Below the pieces are notes generated by a model. That model was not told where the DNA came from and searched no databases. It saw nothing but the letters and a program-made list of their open reading frames with translations. From Amycolatopsis japonica (lineage in GTDB: Bacteria; Actinomycetota; Actinomycetes; Mycobacteriales; Pseudonocardiaceae): a DNA stretch of 64,000 nt. The position numbers were made by a program, and so were the translations under genes. Every line of letters starts with the position of its first letter. Position 1 is the first letter of the stretch. This document shows positions 15,728-25,083 of this stretch, piece by piece. The stretch is taken from NCBI RefSeq assembly GCF_000732925.1, contig NZ_CP008953.1:2604001-2668000 (forward strand), written 5' to 3'.

Positions 15728-17470
15728 GTGAACCCGGTGAACCTGACCCTCGTCGTCGTCCTCGGTGTCGTCAGCATCGTCCTGGTGGCCGCGTTCTCCG
15801 AACGGCTCAACGTGGCCGCTCCGCTGAGCCTCGTGGTGGCCGGTATCGGCCTGAGCTTCCTTCCCGGCGTCCCGCATCCCGAGGTCGAACCCGAGCTGAT
15901 CCTCGCCGGCGTGCTCCCGCCGCTGCTGTATTCGGCGGCGGTGAACATGCCGGTGGTCGATTTCCGGCGGAACATCCGGCCGATCACCGGTCTCGCGGTG
16001 CTGCTCGTGGTGGGGACGACCCTGGGCGCGGGCTGGCTGTTCCACGAGCTGATCCCGGACATCGGCTGGCCCGCCGCGTTCGCGCTCGGCGCGGTCATCA
16101 GCCCCACCGACGCCGTCGCCGCGACCTCCGTGGGACGGCGGCTCGGCCTCCCGCCCCGGCTGCTGACCGTGCTCGAAGGCGAAGGACTCGTCAACGACGC
16201 CTCCGCGCTCGTCCTGCTGCGGTCGGCCGTCGCCGCGGTCGCCGGGTCGGTGTCCGTCTGGGGCATCGTGGGGGAGTTCGTCTTCGCGGTCGTCGTGGCG
16301 GTCGGGATCGGGCTGCTCGTCGGGATCGTCAACGTCCGGGTGCGCGCGTTGCTGGGCAACGCCGTGCTCAACACCGCGATCTCCTTCGTGGTCCCCTTCA
16401 TCGCGTTCCTGCCCGCCGAAGAGGCCGGAGCCTCCGGCGTGCTCGCGGTCGTCGTCGCCGGCCTCGTGACCGGTCACCTCGCCCCGCGGCATCTGCGCGC
16501 GACGGATCGGCTCGCCGAGGCCGTCAACTGGCGCACCGCGGCCTTCCTGCTGGAAAGCGCGATGTTCCTGCTCATGGGACTCAGCGTCAAAACCCTCATC
16601 GACGAGGTGCACGACGACGGTTCGAGCGTGTGGCGCGCGCTCGGCATCGGGCTGGCCGCGTCGGCGCTCGTCATCGTCGCGCGCATCGTCTTCGTCGGGC
16701 CCTTGGTCGGTGGCCTGTACCGCGAGCAGCGGAAGGCCGCTCGGTTCAAGCCCCGGCTGGAAACGACGCAGGCGGTGCTGCGGGGCGACGAGTCGAATCC
16801 CGCCGTCACCGAACGGCTGGACAAGGCGTCACCGAGGCGGGTGGCGCATTTCCGGAAACGGCTCGACCGGGCCGCCGCCGACGTCGAGTTCCGGCTCACC
16901 GAGACCTTGGGCTGGCGCGGTGGCGTGGTGCTCGGCTGGGCGGGAATGCGCGGCGCGATCACCCTCGCGGCGGCGCAGACCCTTCCGCAGGACACGCCGG
17001 ACCGCGCCCTGCTGGTCCTGATCGCCTACGTCGTGGCGACCACGACGCTGCTGGTCCAGGGAATGACGCTGCCCGCGGTGATCCGCGCGGCGCGGGTGCC
17101 GTCGGAGGACCCGGGCCGGTTGCGGCGCGAGTACGTCCGGCTCACGACCGAACTGGCCGACGCGGCGACGTCCCTTTTGGACGATCCCGGCCTGGAGGAT
17201 CCCGGCAACGGGCCCTTCGGTGACCGGGTCGTGGACCGGGTGCGCTCGGACGTACGCGTCCCGCCCGCGTCACCGGGCGACCGCCCGGCCCCGGAACAGA
17301 TCGAGCAGTACCTGCGGCTGCGCCTACGGGTCCTGACCGAACAGTCCGAACGTCTCCAGCACGCCCGGTCGAGCGGCGCATACAGCTCCGAGGCGCTGAG
17401 CCGGGCCCAGACCGCCCTCGACGTCGAGATGGCCAGGCTCGAACAGCTGGCGGACCGGCCGATCTCCTGA
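15728..17470 (+). CDS. Na+/H+ antiporter, CPA1 family
   Basis: A 580-residue transporter with about 12 hydrophobic segments in the first 420 residues and a hydrophilic C-terminal tail. The CPA1 ion-binding segment is seen as ALGAVISPTDAVAATSVGRRLG, and the conserved EGEGLVNDASALVL motif follows (about 155-170). A second group GWAGMRGAITLAAAQTLP is the RG(A/V)xxL-type motif of NhaP/NHE-like exchangers. It exchanges cytoplasmic Na+ or K+ for H+. It starts at GTG 15728 with GAGAGG upstream and stands alone, convergent with the oxidoreductase operon. Confidence 0.92.
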   Translation: MNPVNLTLVVVLGVVSIVLVAAFSERLNVAAPLSLVVAGIGLSFLPGVPHPEVEPELILAGVLPPLLYSAAVNMPVVDFRRNIRPITGLAVLLVVGTTLGAGWLFHELIPDIGWPAAFALGAVISPTDAVAATSVGRRLGLPPRLLTVLEGEGLVNDASALVLLRSAVAAVAGSVSVWGIVGEFVFAVVVAVGIGLLVGIVNVRVRALLGNAVLNTAISFVVPFIAFLPAEEAGASGVLAVVVAGLVTGHLAPRHLRATDRLAEAVNWRTAAFLLESAMFLLMGLSVKTLIDEVHDDGSSVWRALGIGLAASALVIVARIVFVGPLVGGLYREQRKAARFKPRLETTQAVLRGDESNPAVTERLDKASPRRVAHFRKRLDRAAADVEFRLTETLGWRGGVVLGWAGMRGAITLAAAQTLPQDTPDRALLVLIAYVVATTTLLVQGMTLPAVIRAARVPSEDPGRLRREYVRLTTELADAATSLLDDPGLEDPGNGPFGDRVVDRVRSDVRVPPASPGDRPAPEQIEQYLRLRLRVLTEQSERLQHARSSGAYSSEALSRAQTALDVEMARLEQLADRPIS

Positions 17471-17480
17471 CCGGATCACG

Positions 17481-19163
17481 TCACCGCAGGGCGGCGGGAG
17501 CACCGGCCGGGACCGCGGGATTCCGCGGCGGCACCGGATCGATCCGCCGGTAGGCCTCGCCCAACGGCGGCCGGGGGTCGGCGTCGCCGCGATTGGGCCA
17601 GTACGCCATGGCCCGTTCCGCCTGCGCGGTGATGGTGAGGGAAGGGTTGACGCCGAGGTTCGCCGAGATGGTGGATCCGTCGACGATGTGCAGGCCGTCG
17701 TAGCCGTGCACCCGGTGGTACGGGTCGATCACGCCACGGCCCGGATCGTCGGAGATGGCGCAGCCGCCGATGAAATGCGCGGTCATCGGGATGTTGAGGA
17801 TCTCGCCGGTCGTCCCGCCCGCGATGCCGTCGATCTTCTCGGCGACGCGGCGCGCGGCGTCGTTGCCCGCCGGGATCCAGGTCGGGTTCGGTTCGCCGTG
17901 TCCCGGCCCCGAAACCAGTTTGTGGCGGCCGGTGCGGGTGCGACGGCCGGATACGGTGATGGAGTTGTCGAGCGTCTGCATCACCAGCAGGATGATCGTG
18001 CGCTCGGACCAGCGCCGCGGCGAGAACCACGTGACGTTGCGGGGATCCCGCACCAGCGTGCCCAGCCAGGTGAGCCAGCGCGGGACGCGTTTCCCGCCGT
18101 CGGTGAGCGCGGTCTGCAGCAACGACATGGCGTTGCTGCCCTTGCCGTAGCGGCACGGCTCGACGTGGGTGTGCGCGTCGGGGTGGATCGACGAGGTGAT
18201 CGCGACGCCCCGGGTGAAGTCGGCGTCCTTCCGCTTCGTTTTGGCACCGAGGATGGATTCCGAGTTCGTCCGTGTGAGCCTGCCGAGGCTCGCGGACAGC
18301 CGCGGCAGCGCACCCGTGGCGCGGGCACGGTGCAGCAGCTTCTGGGTGTTGTACGTGCCCGCGCTGAAGACGACCTCGCGGGCGGTGAACGTCCGCACGT
18401 TCTTGCGGCGGCGAGGCGAGGAGCCGGTCCGCACGGTACGGACGACGTAGCCGCCCTCCGGGGCGGGGCGGACGTCGAGCACCGTGGTCATCGGCACGAC
18501 TTCGGCGCCCAGCCGTTCGGCGAGGTACAGGTAATTGCGGTCGAGCGTGTTCTTGGCGCCGACCCGGCAGCCGGTCATGCAGGAGCCGCATTCGGTGCAG
18601 GTCCGGCGCTCCGGCCCGGCCCCGCCGAAGTAGGGATCCGGCACGACACTGCCCGCCGGAGTCCTTTCGTCACCGAAGAAGACGCCGACGGGCGTCAGCC
18701 GGAACGACGAGCCGACGCCCATGTCGGTGGCGACCTCGCGCAGTACTTCGTCGGCGGCCGTCACGGTCGGGTTCCGCGTGACACCCAGCATGCGACGAGC
18801 CTGGTCGTAATGCGGTTTCAGTTCGGTCCGCCAGTCGGTGATGTGGGCCCACTGAGGATCCTCGAAGAACGGCGCGGGCGGCTCGTACAGGGTGTTGGCG
18901 TAGTTGAGGGAACCGCCGCCGACCCCGGCGCCGCCGAGGATCACGACGTCGCGCAGGAGGTGGATGCGCTGGATCCCGTAGCAGCCCAGCCGGGGCGCCC
19001 ACAGGAAATTGCGCACGTCCCAGGACGTCTTGGGCAGCGTCTCCTCGGTGCGGCGCGGGCCGGCTTCCAGCACCGTGACGCGATATCCCTTCTCCGCCAG
19101 GCGAAGGGCGCTCACCGAGCCGCCGAATCCGGAACCGATGACGAGCACGTCCACGGGGCTCAT
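17481..19163 (-). CDS. choD: GMC oxidoreductase, ChoD-like (cholesterol/alcohol oxidase family)
   Basis: A 560-residue FAD enzyme. The N-terminal motif is VLVIGSGFGGSVSALRLAEKG, then LGGAGVGGGSLNYANTLY, a Cys cluster CTECGSCMTGCRVGAKNTLDR, and the C-terminal GMC motif HIVDGSTISANLGVNPSLTI. The overall sequence pattern closely resembles mycobacterial ChoD, whose cholesterol oxidase role has been debated. The ATG at 19163 overlaps the rubredoxin reductase stop (ATGA), so both are co-transcribed. Beside an AlkB gene, oxidation of alkanols (the AlkJ role) is a plausible alternative function. Confidence 0.85.
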   Translation of the reverse strand: MSPVDVLVIGSGFGGSVSALRLAEKGYRVTVLEAGPRRTEETLPKTSWDVRNFLWAPRLGCYGIQRIHLLRDVVILGGAGVGGGSLNYANTLYEPPAPFFEDPQWAHITDWRTELKPHYDQARRMLGVTRNPTVTAADEVLREVATDMGVGSSFRLTPVGVFFGDERTPAGSVVPDPYFGGAGPERRTCTECGSCMTGCRVGAKNTLDRNYLYLAERLGAEVVPMTTVLDVRPAPEGGYVVRTVRTGSSPRRRKNVRTFTAREVVFSAGTYNTQKLLHRARATGALPRLSASLGRLTRTNSESILGAKTKRKDADFTRGVAITSSIHPDAHTHVEPCRYGKGSNAMSLLQTALTDGGKRVPRWLTWLGTLVRDPRNVTWFSPRRWSERTIILLVMQTLDNSITVSGRRTRTGRHKLVSGPGHGEPNPTWIPAGNDAARRVAEKIDGIAGGTTGEILNIPMTAHFIGGCAISDDPGRGVIDPYHRVHGYDGLHIVDGSTISANLGVNPSLTITAQAERAMAYWPNRGDADPRPPLGEAYRRIDPVPPRNPAVPAGAPAALR

Positions 19164-20341
19164 CGCGCGACCGCCTTGGCGAGGTCGGCGGCGTCCCGCC
19201 ACGACGAGCGGCGTGTGATGTGCGCCCGGTACTTCATGATCCGGCCGGGCTGGTTCACCGCGAGCGCGCCGACGAGCCGATCGCCCGAGCGGTAGAGCGC
19301 CAGCCAGCTCTCGTCTTCGGGATCGCCGAACAGGTCGACGTCGTCGGCCGCGACGCCGACCATCTGGATCCGCTTGCCGTACCAGTCGGACCAGAAGTAC
19401 GGAACGGCCGAAAACGGCGTCGCTTTACCGGGGGCGACGGCGTTACGGGCGGCCGCCTCCGCCTGCGCCGAAGCGGACGTCCAGTTCTCCAGCCGCATCG
19501 TGGTCTCGAACAGCGGGTTGTGCCAGCGTGCGACATCGCCCGCGGCGTAGATCCCCGGGGCGGCACACAGCGTCCGGTCGCACAGCACGCCGTCTCCCAG
19601 CGGTACGCCGGAGCCCTCGAGCCAGCCGACCGAGGGGCGGGCGCCGATACCGGCGATCACCAGGTCCGCGTCGAGCACACCGCCGTCGGACAACGCCACC
19701 TTGCTGCCCGCGCCGTCCGGGGTGATGGCACGGACCGCCGTGGAAAGCCGCAGATCGACGCCGTTGCGGGCGTGCAGCCCCGCGAGCGCGGCCGCCATGC
19801 GCGGGCCGACGGCACGCACGAGGGGAACCTCGGCCGCCTCCACGATCGTCACCGCCGCGCCCCGCTCCCGTAGGGCCGTGGCGATCTCGGCGCCGATGAA
19901 CCCGCCGCCGACGATGACGGCGCGGGACGTCGTGGCGAGCCGGGCCCGGATGGCGCGCGCGTCGTCCAGCGTCCGGAGGGTGTGCACCCCGTGTCCCGGC
20001 AAGGGGATCGCGGCGCCACCGGTGGCGATGATCAGCGATCCGAACGGGACGGCGGTCCCTCCGATCAGGACTTCACGGTCCTCTGTGGACAGTCCGGTGG
20101 CCGCTTCGCCGAGCCGGACGTCGATATCGAGGTCGGCGAGCGCCTCGGCACTCGCGAGCGTGGGCGGCGTCCGATCCGGGTCTGTGAGGAACGCCTTCGA
20201 CAACGGCGGCCGGTCATAGGGAAGATGCGGTTCGGCGCCGATGAGCGTGACGGGTCCGTCGTAGCCCGCCCGGCGAGCGGCGGTGGCGGCGCGCAGGCCC
20301 GCCAGTGATGCTCCGACTACGACCAGTCCTGCCTTGTCCAT
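19160..20341 (-). CDS. FAD-dependent rubredoxin/ferredoxin reductase
   Basis: A 393-residue flavoprotein with an N-terminal FAD motif VVVGASLAGLRAATAARRAG, NAD(P)H-binding motif VIVGGGFIGAEIATALRERG (about 140-160) and the ATG/GD pattern IYAAGDVARWHN. This is the rubredoxin or ferredoxin reductase class that passes NAD(P)H electrons to a small iron-sulfur carrier. Its natural partner here is the rubredoxin domain fused to AlkB 1.5 kb away. It is first in a two-gene operon with the ChoD-like oxidoreductase. Confidence 0.9.
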   Translation of the reverse strand: MDKAGLVVVGASLAGLRAATAARRAGYDGPVTLIGAEPHLPYDRPPLSKAFLTDPDRTPPTLASAEALADLDIDVRLGEAATGLSTEDREVLIGGTAVPFGSLIIATGGAAIPLPGHGVHTLRTLDDARAIRARLATTSRAVIVGGGFIGAEIATALRERGAAVTIVEAAEVPLVRAVGPRMAAALAGLHARNGVDLRLSTAVRAITPDGAGSKVALSDGGVLDADLVIAGIGARPSVGWLEGSGVPLGDGVLCDRTLCAAPGIYAAGDVARWHNPLFETTMRLENWTSASAQAEAAARNAVAPGKATPFSAVPYFWSDWYGKRIQMVGVAADDVDLFGDPEDESWLALYRSGDRLVGALAVNQPGRIMKYRAHITRRSSWRDAADLAKAVAR

Positions 20342-20459
20342 GGCTCAGTCCTCGCTGACGGTGTCCGTTGCGAGGAGTCTTCGCCGCGTGGCGCGGCCGG
20401 GCATCGGTCCGCGGACCGGGAATGGCCGGCCGGACTGTGCCCGGCGCACAAAACCGCGG

Positions 20460-21716
20460 TCAGTCGCCGACCGGGCGCAGGACGGCGGTGCCCAGCAGAC
20501 GGCACGCCAGCAACGCCACTTCGACGTCGATGCGGCCCTCGGACAGCGGTCTGCCCCGCGCCTGTTCGGCCTTGCGGAGCCGGTACTGGATCGTGTTCTT
20601 GTGCAGGTGGAGCTCCTGAGAGGCCAGCATCAGACTGCTGCCGCTGGACAGATAGGCCCACACCGTCTCGCGCATGCGGCGATGCTGTTCGTCGTCGTCG
20701 GCCAGCGCGCCGAGCACCGTCCGCACCCAGGTGGCGACGGCGGCCGTGTCGGCGGCCACCAGGGCCAGCGGGCCGAGCTGGGACGCCGTGGTCACGGACC
20801 GGGACAGGCCGTCGCCCGCCATCAGCGCGACGGCCTGCGCCTGAAGGGCCTGCTGATGGGTGCCGCGGAAACCGTCCAGCCCGCTCGCGGGGTCGCCGAG
20901 CGCCACCCGGACCGGCTCCGGCGAGCCGTCCAGGACGCGCGTCACCAGGTCCGGATCGATCGACGACGCCGGGAACCAGGCCCAGACCGTGGACGCGTCC
21001 GGCGCCACGACCAGCGGCACCCGGCCGCCCGCCGCGGTGGCGAGCAGACCGGCGTGCCGTTCGAGACTGCTGAGCCGGGCGCCCTCGTCGACGTCCGGCC
21101 CGCACCACAGCACGGCACCGACGTGCCGATCCGAGAGGACGTATCCGATCGCCTTCTCGATCTCGCCGCTTTCGACGGCCTTGCCGGACAGGACGGTCCG
21201 GACCTTCGCCAGCCGGTTCGCGTTGCGGTTGCGCAGCCAGGTGTCGCGTTCCAGCTGGTAGGCCTCGACGACCTCCTCGGAGATCTTGTCGATGTAGCCG
21301 AAGGCGACCGACGACAGTTCGGTCGCGGCGACGGCGACGTCCCCGGCGCTCACCGGTTCGGCCGCGATCCGGGTGATCATCTCCTGCTGGAAGGCGGCCT
21401 GGCCGAGCCGGTACGCCCGCAGCATCGTGGTGATGGGGACGCCTCGTTGCGCCAGCCGCCGGGCGAACTCCAGCGCGACCGGGGGCGCGCCGACGTCGAC
21501 CCGGCGCGTGGCGCCGCCGAACACGCCCAGCGCGGCGATCAGGTTCTCTCGCACCGTGCTGACGAGGAGGTCCCTCGCCTGCGCGTCCTGCGCCAGCTCC
21601 GGCAGCTCGCCGGAGACCTCCTCGACGATCCGATCGCGCAGGGCGGCGACCTCGGTCAGCACCGAGCCCGCGACCTTGACCAGGGTGTCGGCGGCCGTTG
21701 ACGTCACAGGCAGCAC
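20460..21716 (-). CDS. PucR/CdaR-type transcriptional regulator
   Basis: A regulator of about 418 residues with a C-terminal PucR helix-turn-helix (SSLMLASQELHLHKNTIQYRLRKAE) and an upstream GGDEF-like/sensor region (about 160-290). The N-terminal part is helical. The start is uncertain: GTG 21716, GTG 21707 or TTG 21752 are possible, and none has a clear ribosome-binding site. It is divergent from the alkB-rubredoxin gene (121-nt gap) and follows the pattern of PucR-like regulators beside alkane hydroxylase genes, so control of alkB is likely (inference). Confidence 0.88.
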   Translation of the reverse strand: MLPVTSTAADTLVKVAGSVLTEVAALRDRIVEEVSGELPELAQDAQARDLLVSTVRENLIAALGVFGGATRRVDVGAPPVALEFARRLAQRGVPITTMLRAYRLGQAAFQQEMITRIAAEPVSAGDVAVAATELSSVAFGYIDKISEEVVEAYQLERDTWLRNRNANRLAKVRTVLSGKAVESGEIEKAIGYVLSDRHVGAVLWCGPDVDEGARLSSLERHAGLLATAAGGRVPLVVAPDASTVWAWFPASSIDPDLVTRVLDGSPEPVRVALGDPASGLDGFRGTHQQALQAQAVALMAGDGLSRSVTTASQLGPLALVAADTAAVATWVRTVLGALADDDEQHRRMRETVWAYLSSGSSLMLASQELHLHKNTIQYRLRKAEQARGRPLSEGRIDVEVALLACRLLGTAVLRPVGD

Positions 21717-21837
21717 CGTACGCGCTCGGGGCCGTTGGTGCCGTGGACCCAAGCGGGCGGCCGCTTTCGGTTCAGCGCACAGTGATCCGCGCCGTCCGGC
21801 TTCCTACCGTCCCAGGAACACGGATTCGGAGGCTGCG

Positions 21838-23250
21838 ATGAAGAAGTACCACCTCGCCGGGGCGGAGAACGGAGCCGCCACCTGGCACGACCGGAAGCGT
21901 TACCTGTGGTTGCTCGGGCTGGTGGTGCCGCTGCTGCCCTTCGCCGCGATCGGGCTCCACGCGGCGACCGGGGCGGGCGTCGTCCTCTGGCTGGGCCCGT
22001 TCGTCATCCTCGTTCTCGTGCCTCTCGTCGATCTCCTGGCGGGGTACGACCACACCAATCCGCCGGACGAGGTGATGGAGGCACTCGAAGAGGACCGCTA
22101 CTACCGGTGGATCACGTATTTGTTCCTGCCGCTCCAGTACGCGGGTTTCGTGGTGGGGGCGTGGGTGCTTTCGGGCGACGGCATCTCCGTGTTCGGCAAG
22201 ATCGGTCTCGCCGTCACACTCGGCACGGTGGCGGGTATCGGGATCAACACCGCGCACGAACTGGGGCACAAACGCGAGAACGTGGAACGCTGGGCGGCGA
22301 AGATCGCGCTGGCGCAATGCTTCTACGGTCATTTCTACATCGAGCACAATCGCGGGCACCACGTCCGCGTCGCGACCCCGGAGGATCCCGCGTCGAGCAG
22401 GCTGGGGGAGAGCTTCTACCGGTTCTGGCCGCGCACGGTCTTCGGATCGGTGCGCAGCGCGTGGGGCGTCGAGAAGAAACGCTACGCCCGCAAGGGAAGT
22501 CACCCGTTCCACCTGGGCAACGACGTGCTGAACGCGTGGCTGATGAGCGCGGCGCTGTGGGGAGTGCTGATCGCGTGGCTGGGTTTCGGCATCCTGCCGT
22601 ATCTCGTCATCCAGGCCGTCTTCGGGTTTTCGCTGCTCGAAATCGTGAACTACATGGAGCACTACGGGATGCTCCGCAAGAAGGTCACCAACGGCGCGAA
22701 GTCGCGCTACGAACGCGTGACGCCGTCGCATTCGTGGAACTCGAACAACGTCGCCACCAATGTCCTGCTGTACCACCTGCAACGGCACAGCGACCACCAC
22801 GCGAACCCGACCCGGCGATTCCAGACCCTGCGTGATTTCCAGGAAAGCCCGGTGCTGCCGACCGGATACACCGGGATGATGATCGTCGCGCTCGTCCCGC
22901 CGTTGTTCCGCAGGGTGATGGACCCGCGCGTGGTCCGCCACTTCGACGGCGACCTCCGCCAGGCGAACGTCCAGCCGGGAAAACTGGCCTCGTTGCTGAA
23001 GAAATACCCGCCCGCCACCTTCGACGACCGGGAAATGTCCTTTTCGGACACTGTCACCACGCTCTCCGACGAGGTCGACGCCGCCCGATGCCCGGGATGC
23101 GGCTACACCTACAGCGTCGTCGAAGGCAACGAGCTCGAAGGGTTCGCCGCCGGCACCGCCTGGTCGGACATCCCCGACGACTGGACCTGCCCGGATTGCG
23201 GTGTCCGCGACAAGATCGATTTCGTGCCGGTCCGCCGCGAGGTGGTCTGA
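21838..23250 (+). CDS. alkB: Alkane 1-monooxygenase fused to rubredoxin
   Basis: A 470-residue fusion. Residues 1-370 are an AlkB-type membrane di-iron hydroxylase with the His boxes HELGHK (140-145), HNRGHH (170-175), NYMEHYG (271-277) and LQRHSDHH (314-321) between hydrophobic segments. Residues 415-465 are a rubredoxin with paired CPGCGYTY and CPDCG motifs (Cys 418, 421, 451, 454). The enzyme hydroxylates terminal carbons of n-alkanes; fusion brings the electron donor to the active site. The start ATG 21838 has CGGAGG upstream. The reductase and an alcohol/sterol-type oxidoreductase are encoded on the other strand. Confidence 0.96.
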   Translation: MKKYHLAGAENGAATWHDRKRYLWLLGLVVPLLPFAAIGLHAATGAGVVLWLGPFVILVLVPLVDLLAGYDHTNPPDEVMEALEEDRYYRWITYLFLPLQYAGFVVGAWVLSGDGISVFGKIGLAVTLGTVAGIGINTAHELGHKRENVERWAAKIALAQCFYGHFYIEHNRGHHVRVATPEDPASSRLGESFYRFWPRTVFGSVRSAWGVEKKRYARKGSHPFHLGNDVLNAWLMSAALWGVLIAWLGFGILPYLVIQAVFGFSLLEIVNYMEHYGMLRKKVTNGAKSRYERVTPSHSWNSNNVATNVLLYHLQRHSDHHANPTRRFQTLRDFQESPVLPTGYTGMMIVALVPPLFRRVMDPRVVRHFDGDLRQANVQPGKLASLLKKYPPATFDDREMSFSDTVTTLSDEVDAARCPGCGYTYSVVEGNELEGFAAGTAWSDIPDDWTCPDCGVRDKIDFVPVRREVV

Positions 23251-23265
23251 CATGCGACCGCGCGG

Positions 23266-23784
23266 ATGACCGATCAAGCGGCCTTCGCCACCATCTACCG
23301 GCAGCATTCCGTCCCGATCTTCCGGTACCTGCGGATGCGCGTCCCCTCGGCCGCGGCGGCGGAAGACCTCACCAGTGAAGCGTTCCTCCGTGCCTGGCGG
23401 AAACTTCCGGATTTCCAGCCGGGGGTCGGTTCCTTCACCGGATGGCTCTACACGATCGCCGACAACCTGGCCCGCGATTACCGCAAATCGGCAAGGTACC
23501 GGCGCGAACTGCTCGACGGCGAGGACCACGACGGTCCCGATCACCTCGGCGGCGCCGAACAGCTCGCGCTGGCCAGGATCGAGGCGGCCGCGCTCCGGCG
23601 GAGCCTGGCGGACCTCAGCGAGCCGCAGCGGCAATGCCTGCTTCTGCGGTTCTTCGCGGGCCTGACGGTCGCGGAAGTCGCCGAAGCGATGAACAAGAAC
23701 CCCAATAGCGTCCGGGCCCTCCAGCACCGCGCGGTGCGCGCGCTCGCGACCTCGATGGCCGGATTCGCGACCGAAGGAAGGTGA
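23266..23784 (+). CDS. ECF RNA polymerase sigma factor
   Basis: A 172-residue sigma-70-like protein with region 2 (FATIYRQHSVPIFRYLRMRV, AEDLTSEAFLRAWRKL, SFTGWLYTIADNLARDYRKS) and region 4 (LSEPQRQCLLLRFFAGLTVAEVAEAMNKNPNSVRALQHRA). It begins 15 nt after the alkB-rubredoxin stop and is followed by a 42-residue membrane peptide. No classical anti-sigma gene with a ZAS domain is adjacent, so its control is not obvious. Position suggests co-transcription with alkB. Confidence 0.9.
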   Translation: MTDQAAFATIYRQHSVPIFRYLRMRVPSAAAAEDLTSEAFLRAWRKLPDFQPGVGSFTGWLYTIADNLARDYRKSARYRRELLDGEDHDGPDHLGGAEQLALARIEAAALRRSLADLSEPQRQCLLLRFFAGLTVAEVAEAMNKNPNSVRALQHRAVRALATSMAGFATEGR

Positions 23785-23791
23785 CCGCGCG

Positions 23792-23920
23792 ATGTACGCG
23801 TTCCTGATGATCGCCAAGGTGATGGGCCCACTGCTCGTCCTGATGCTCTGCCCGATCTGGCTGCCGATGATCGGCGTGCTGGTGGGCAGGGTCTTCGACG
23901 CCTTCTCCGGCAAAGGGTGA
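23792..23920 (+). CDS. 42-residue single-pass membrane peptide downstream of the ECF sigma gene
   Basis: A short open frame from ATG 23792 to TGA 23918 encoding MYAFLMIAKVMGPLLVLMLC followed by PIWLPMIGVLVGRVFDAFSG and KG. Nearly all residues 2-36 are hydrophobic, with a Pro in the middle and a short basic end, so one long or two very short membrane helices are likely. It starts 7 nt after the sigma factor stop and has GAAGGAAGG 14-20 nt upstream. I know no family. A role as a minimal membrane tether or anti-sigma for the ECF factor is only a hypothesis. Confidence 0.65.
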   Translation: MYAFLMIAKVMGPLLVLMLCPIWLPMIGVLVGRVFDAFSGKG

Positions 23921-23982
23921 TTCACCCGCCTCCTCCCGGGTACCCGAAGATCGAAAGCGGAACCGACGAGGCAGGAGGCATC

Positions 23983-25080
23983 GTGCAAAGCTCAACGCTC
24001 CGGGACGTCACCGTCCGAGAGGGACCGTTCGCGTCGGTCTACTTCGACAACTCGCACGACACCGAGGACGCCGCCGCGCAAGTGGAGCTGCGCTGGCGGT
24101 CGCTCCGCAAACGGCTGGCCGACGAGGGCGCGCAGGAGCGGACGCTCACCGCTCTCGACGCCGCGGTGGCCGCCGCCCCGCCTTCGGAGGGCAAGGCGGG
24201 CCGGGCCCTGGTCGCGGAGGGGGACGAGGTCGTCCTCGACGAGGAACTCGTGGAGCCGCCGCCGCGTGAGGTCGCCCGCGTCGCGCCGCAGCCGTATCTT
24301 CTCCCGCTCCTGCGGCTCGCCCCGGCCGTCGTACCGCACGTCGTCGTGGTCGCGGACCGGACGGGGGCCGATCTGTTCGCGTCGGGTGAGGACGGTGCCG
24401 AACAGCGGACCGTCCAGGGCGAGGACCATCCGGTGCACAAGGTGCGCGGTGGCGGCTCGGCCTACTGGAACATCCAGCATCGGGTGGAGGCCGTGGCCGA
24501 ACGCAACGCCGCGGAAGTCGCGCACGAGGCGGTGAAGCTCGCCGATTCCGTCGGCGCCGAAGTGCTGGTGCTCGCGGGAGAGGTGCAGGCGCGAGCGCAA
24601 GTGCGTGCCGAACTCGCCCCGCGCGGCAAGGAGAAGGTCGTCGAGCTGGAGGAAGGCGGCCGGGCGGACGGAAGTGGCCCGGAGGCACTCGAAGCCGAGG
24701 TACGCCGGGTGCTGACCGAACACGCCGAACGCGGCCGCCAGGACGTGATCGACCGCTTCCGCGCCGAACAGGGTCGCGAGGGCGGCCTGGCGGCGGACGG
24801 GCTCGCGCGGACGACGGCCGCCCTGCGTTCGGGTGCCGTCGAGACCTTGCTGATCGACGCCGATTCCTTGGCCGATCGCCTGGTCTGGGTGTCCGGCGAA
24901 CCGACCCAGGTCGCGGCCGCGAAGGAGGATCTCGAGCTCTCCGGCACGGAGACGCTGACCGAGTGCCGCGCGGACGAAGCGCTTCCGGTGGCCGTGCTGG
25001 CCGAAGGCGCGGACATCGTCCCCGTCAGCGGTGAGAGTCTGGCGGAGGGCGTCGGCGCGGTTCTTCGGTTCGCGATCTGA
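23983..25080 (+). CDS. Vms1/eRF1-like (baeRF) protein, Rv2629-like
   Basis: A 365-residue protein with the pattern of the bacterial/archaeal eRF1-like (baeRF) family: an N-terminal FASVYFDNSHDTEDA region, a central VVVVADRTGADLF strand, the helical HRVEAVAERNAAEVAHEAVKLA region and a C-terminal AVETLLIDADSLADRLVWV release-factor-like domain. Mycobacterial Rv2629 is the relative I recognise. Such proteins are thought to act on ribosomes or peptidyl-tRNA under stress; the catalytic motif cannot be confirmed by eye. The start is GTG 23983 with AGGAGG upstream. Confidence 0.82.
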   Translation: MQSSTLRDVTVREGPFASVYFDNSHDTEDAAAQVELRWRSLRKRLADEGAQERTLTALDAAVAAAPPSEGKAGRALVAEGDEVVLDEELVEPPPREVARVAPQPYLLPLLRLAPAVVPHVVVVADRTGADLFASGEDGAEQRTVQGEDHPVHKVRGGGSAYWNIQHRVEAVAERNAAEVAHEAVKLADSVGAEVLVLAGEVQARAQVRAELAPRGKEKVVELEEGGRADGSGPEALEAEVRRVLTEHAERGRQDVIDRFRAEQGREGGLAADGLARTTAALRSGAVETLLIDADSLADRLVWVSGEPTQVAAAKEDLELSGTETLTECRADEALPVAVLAEGADIVPVSGESLAEGVGAVLRFAI

Positions 25081-25083
25081 CGA

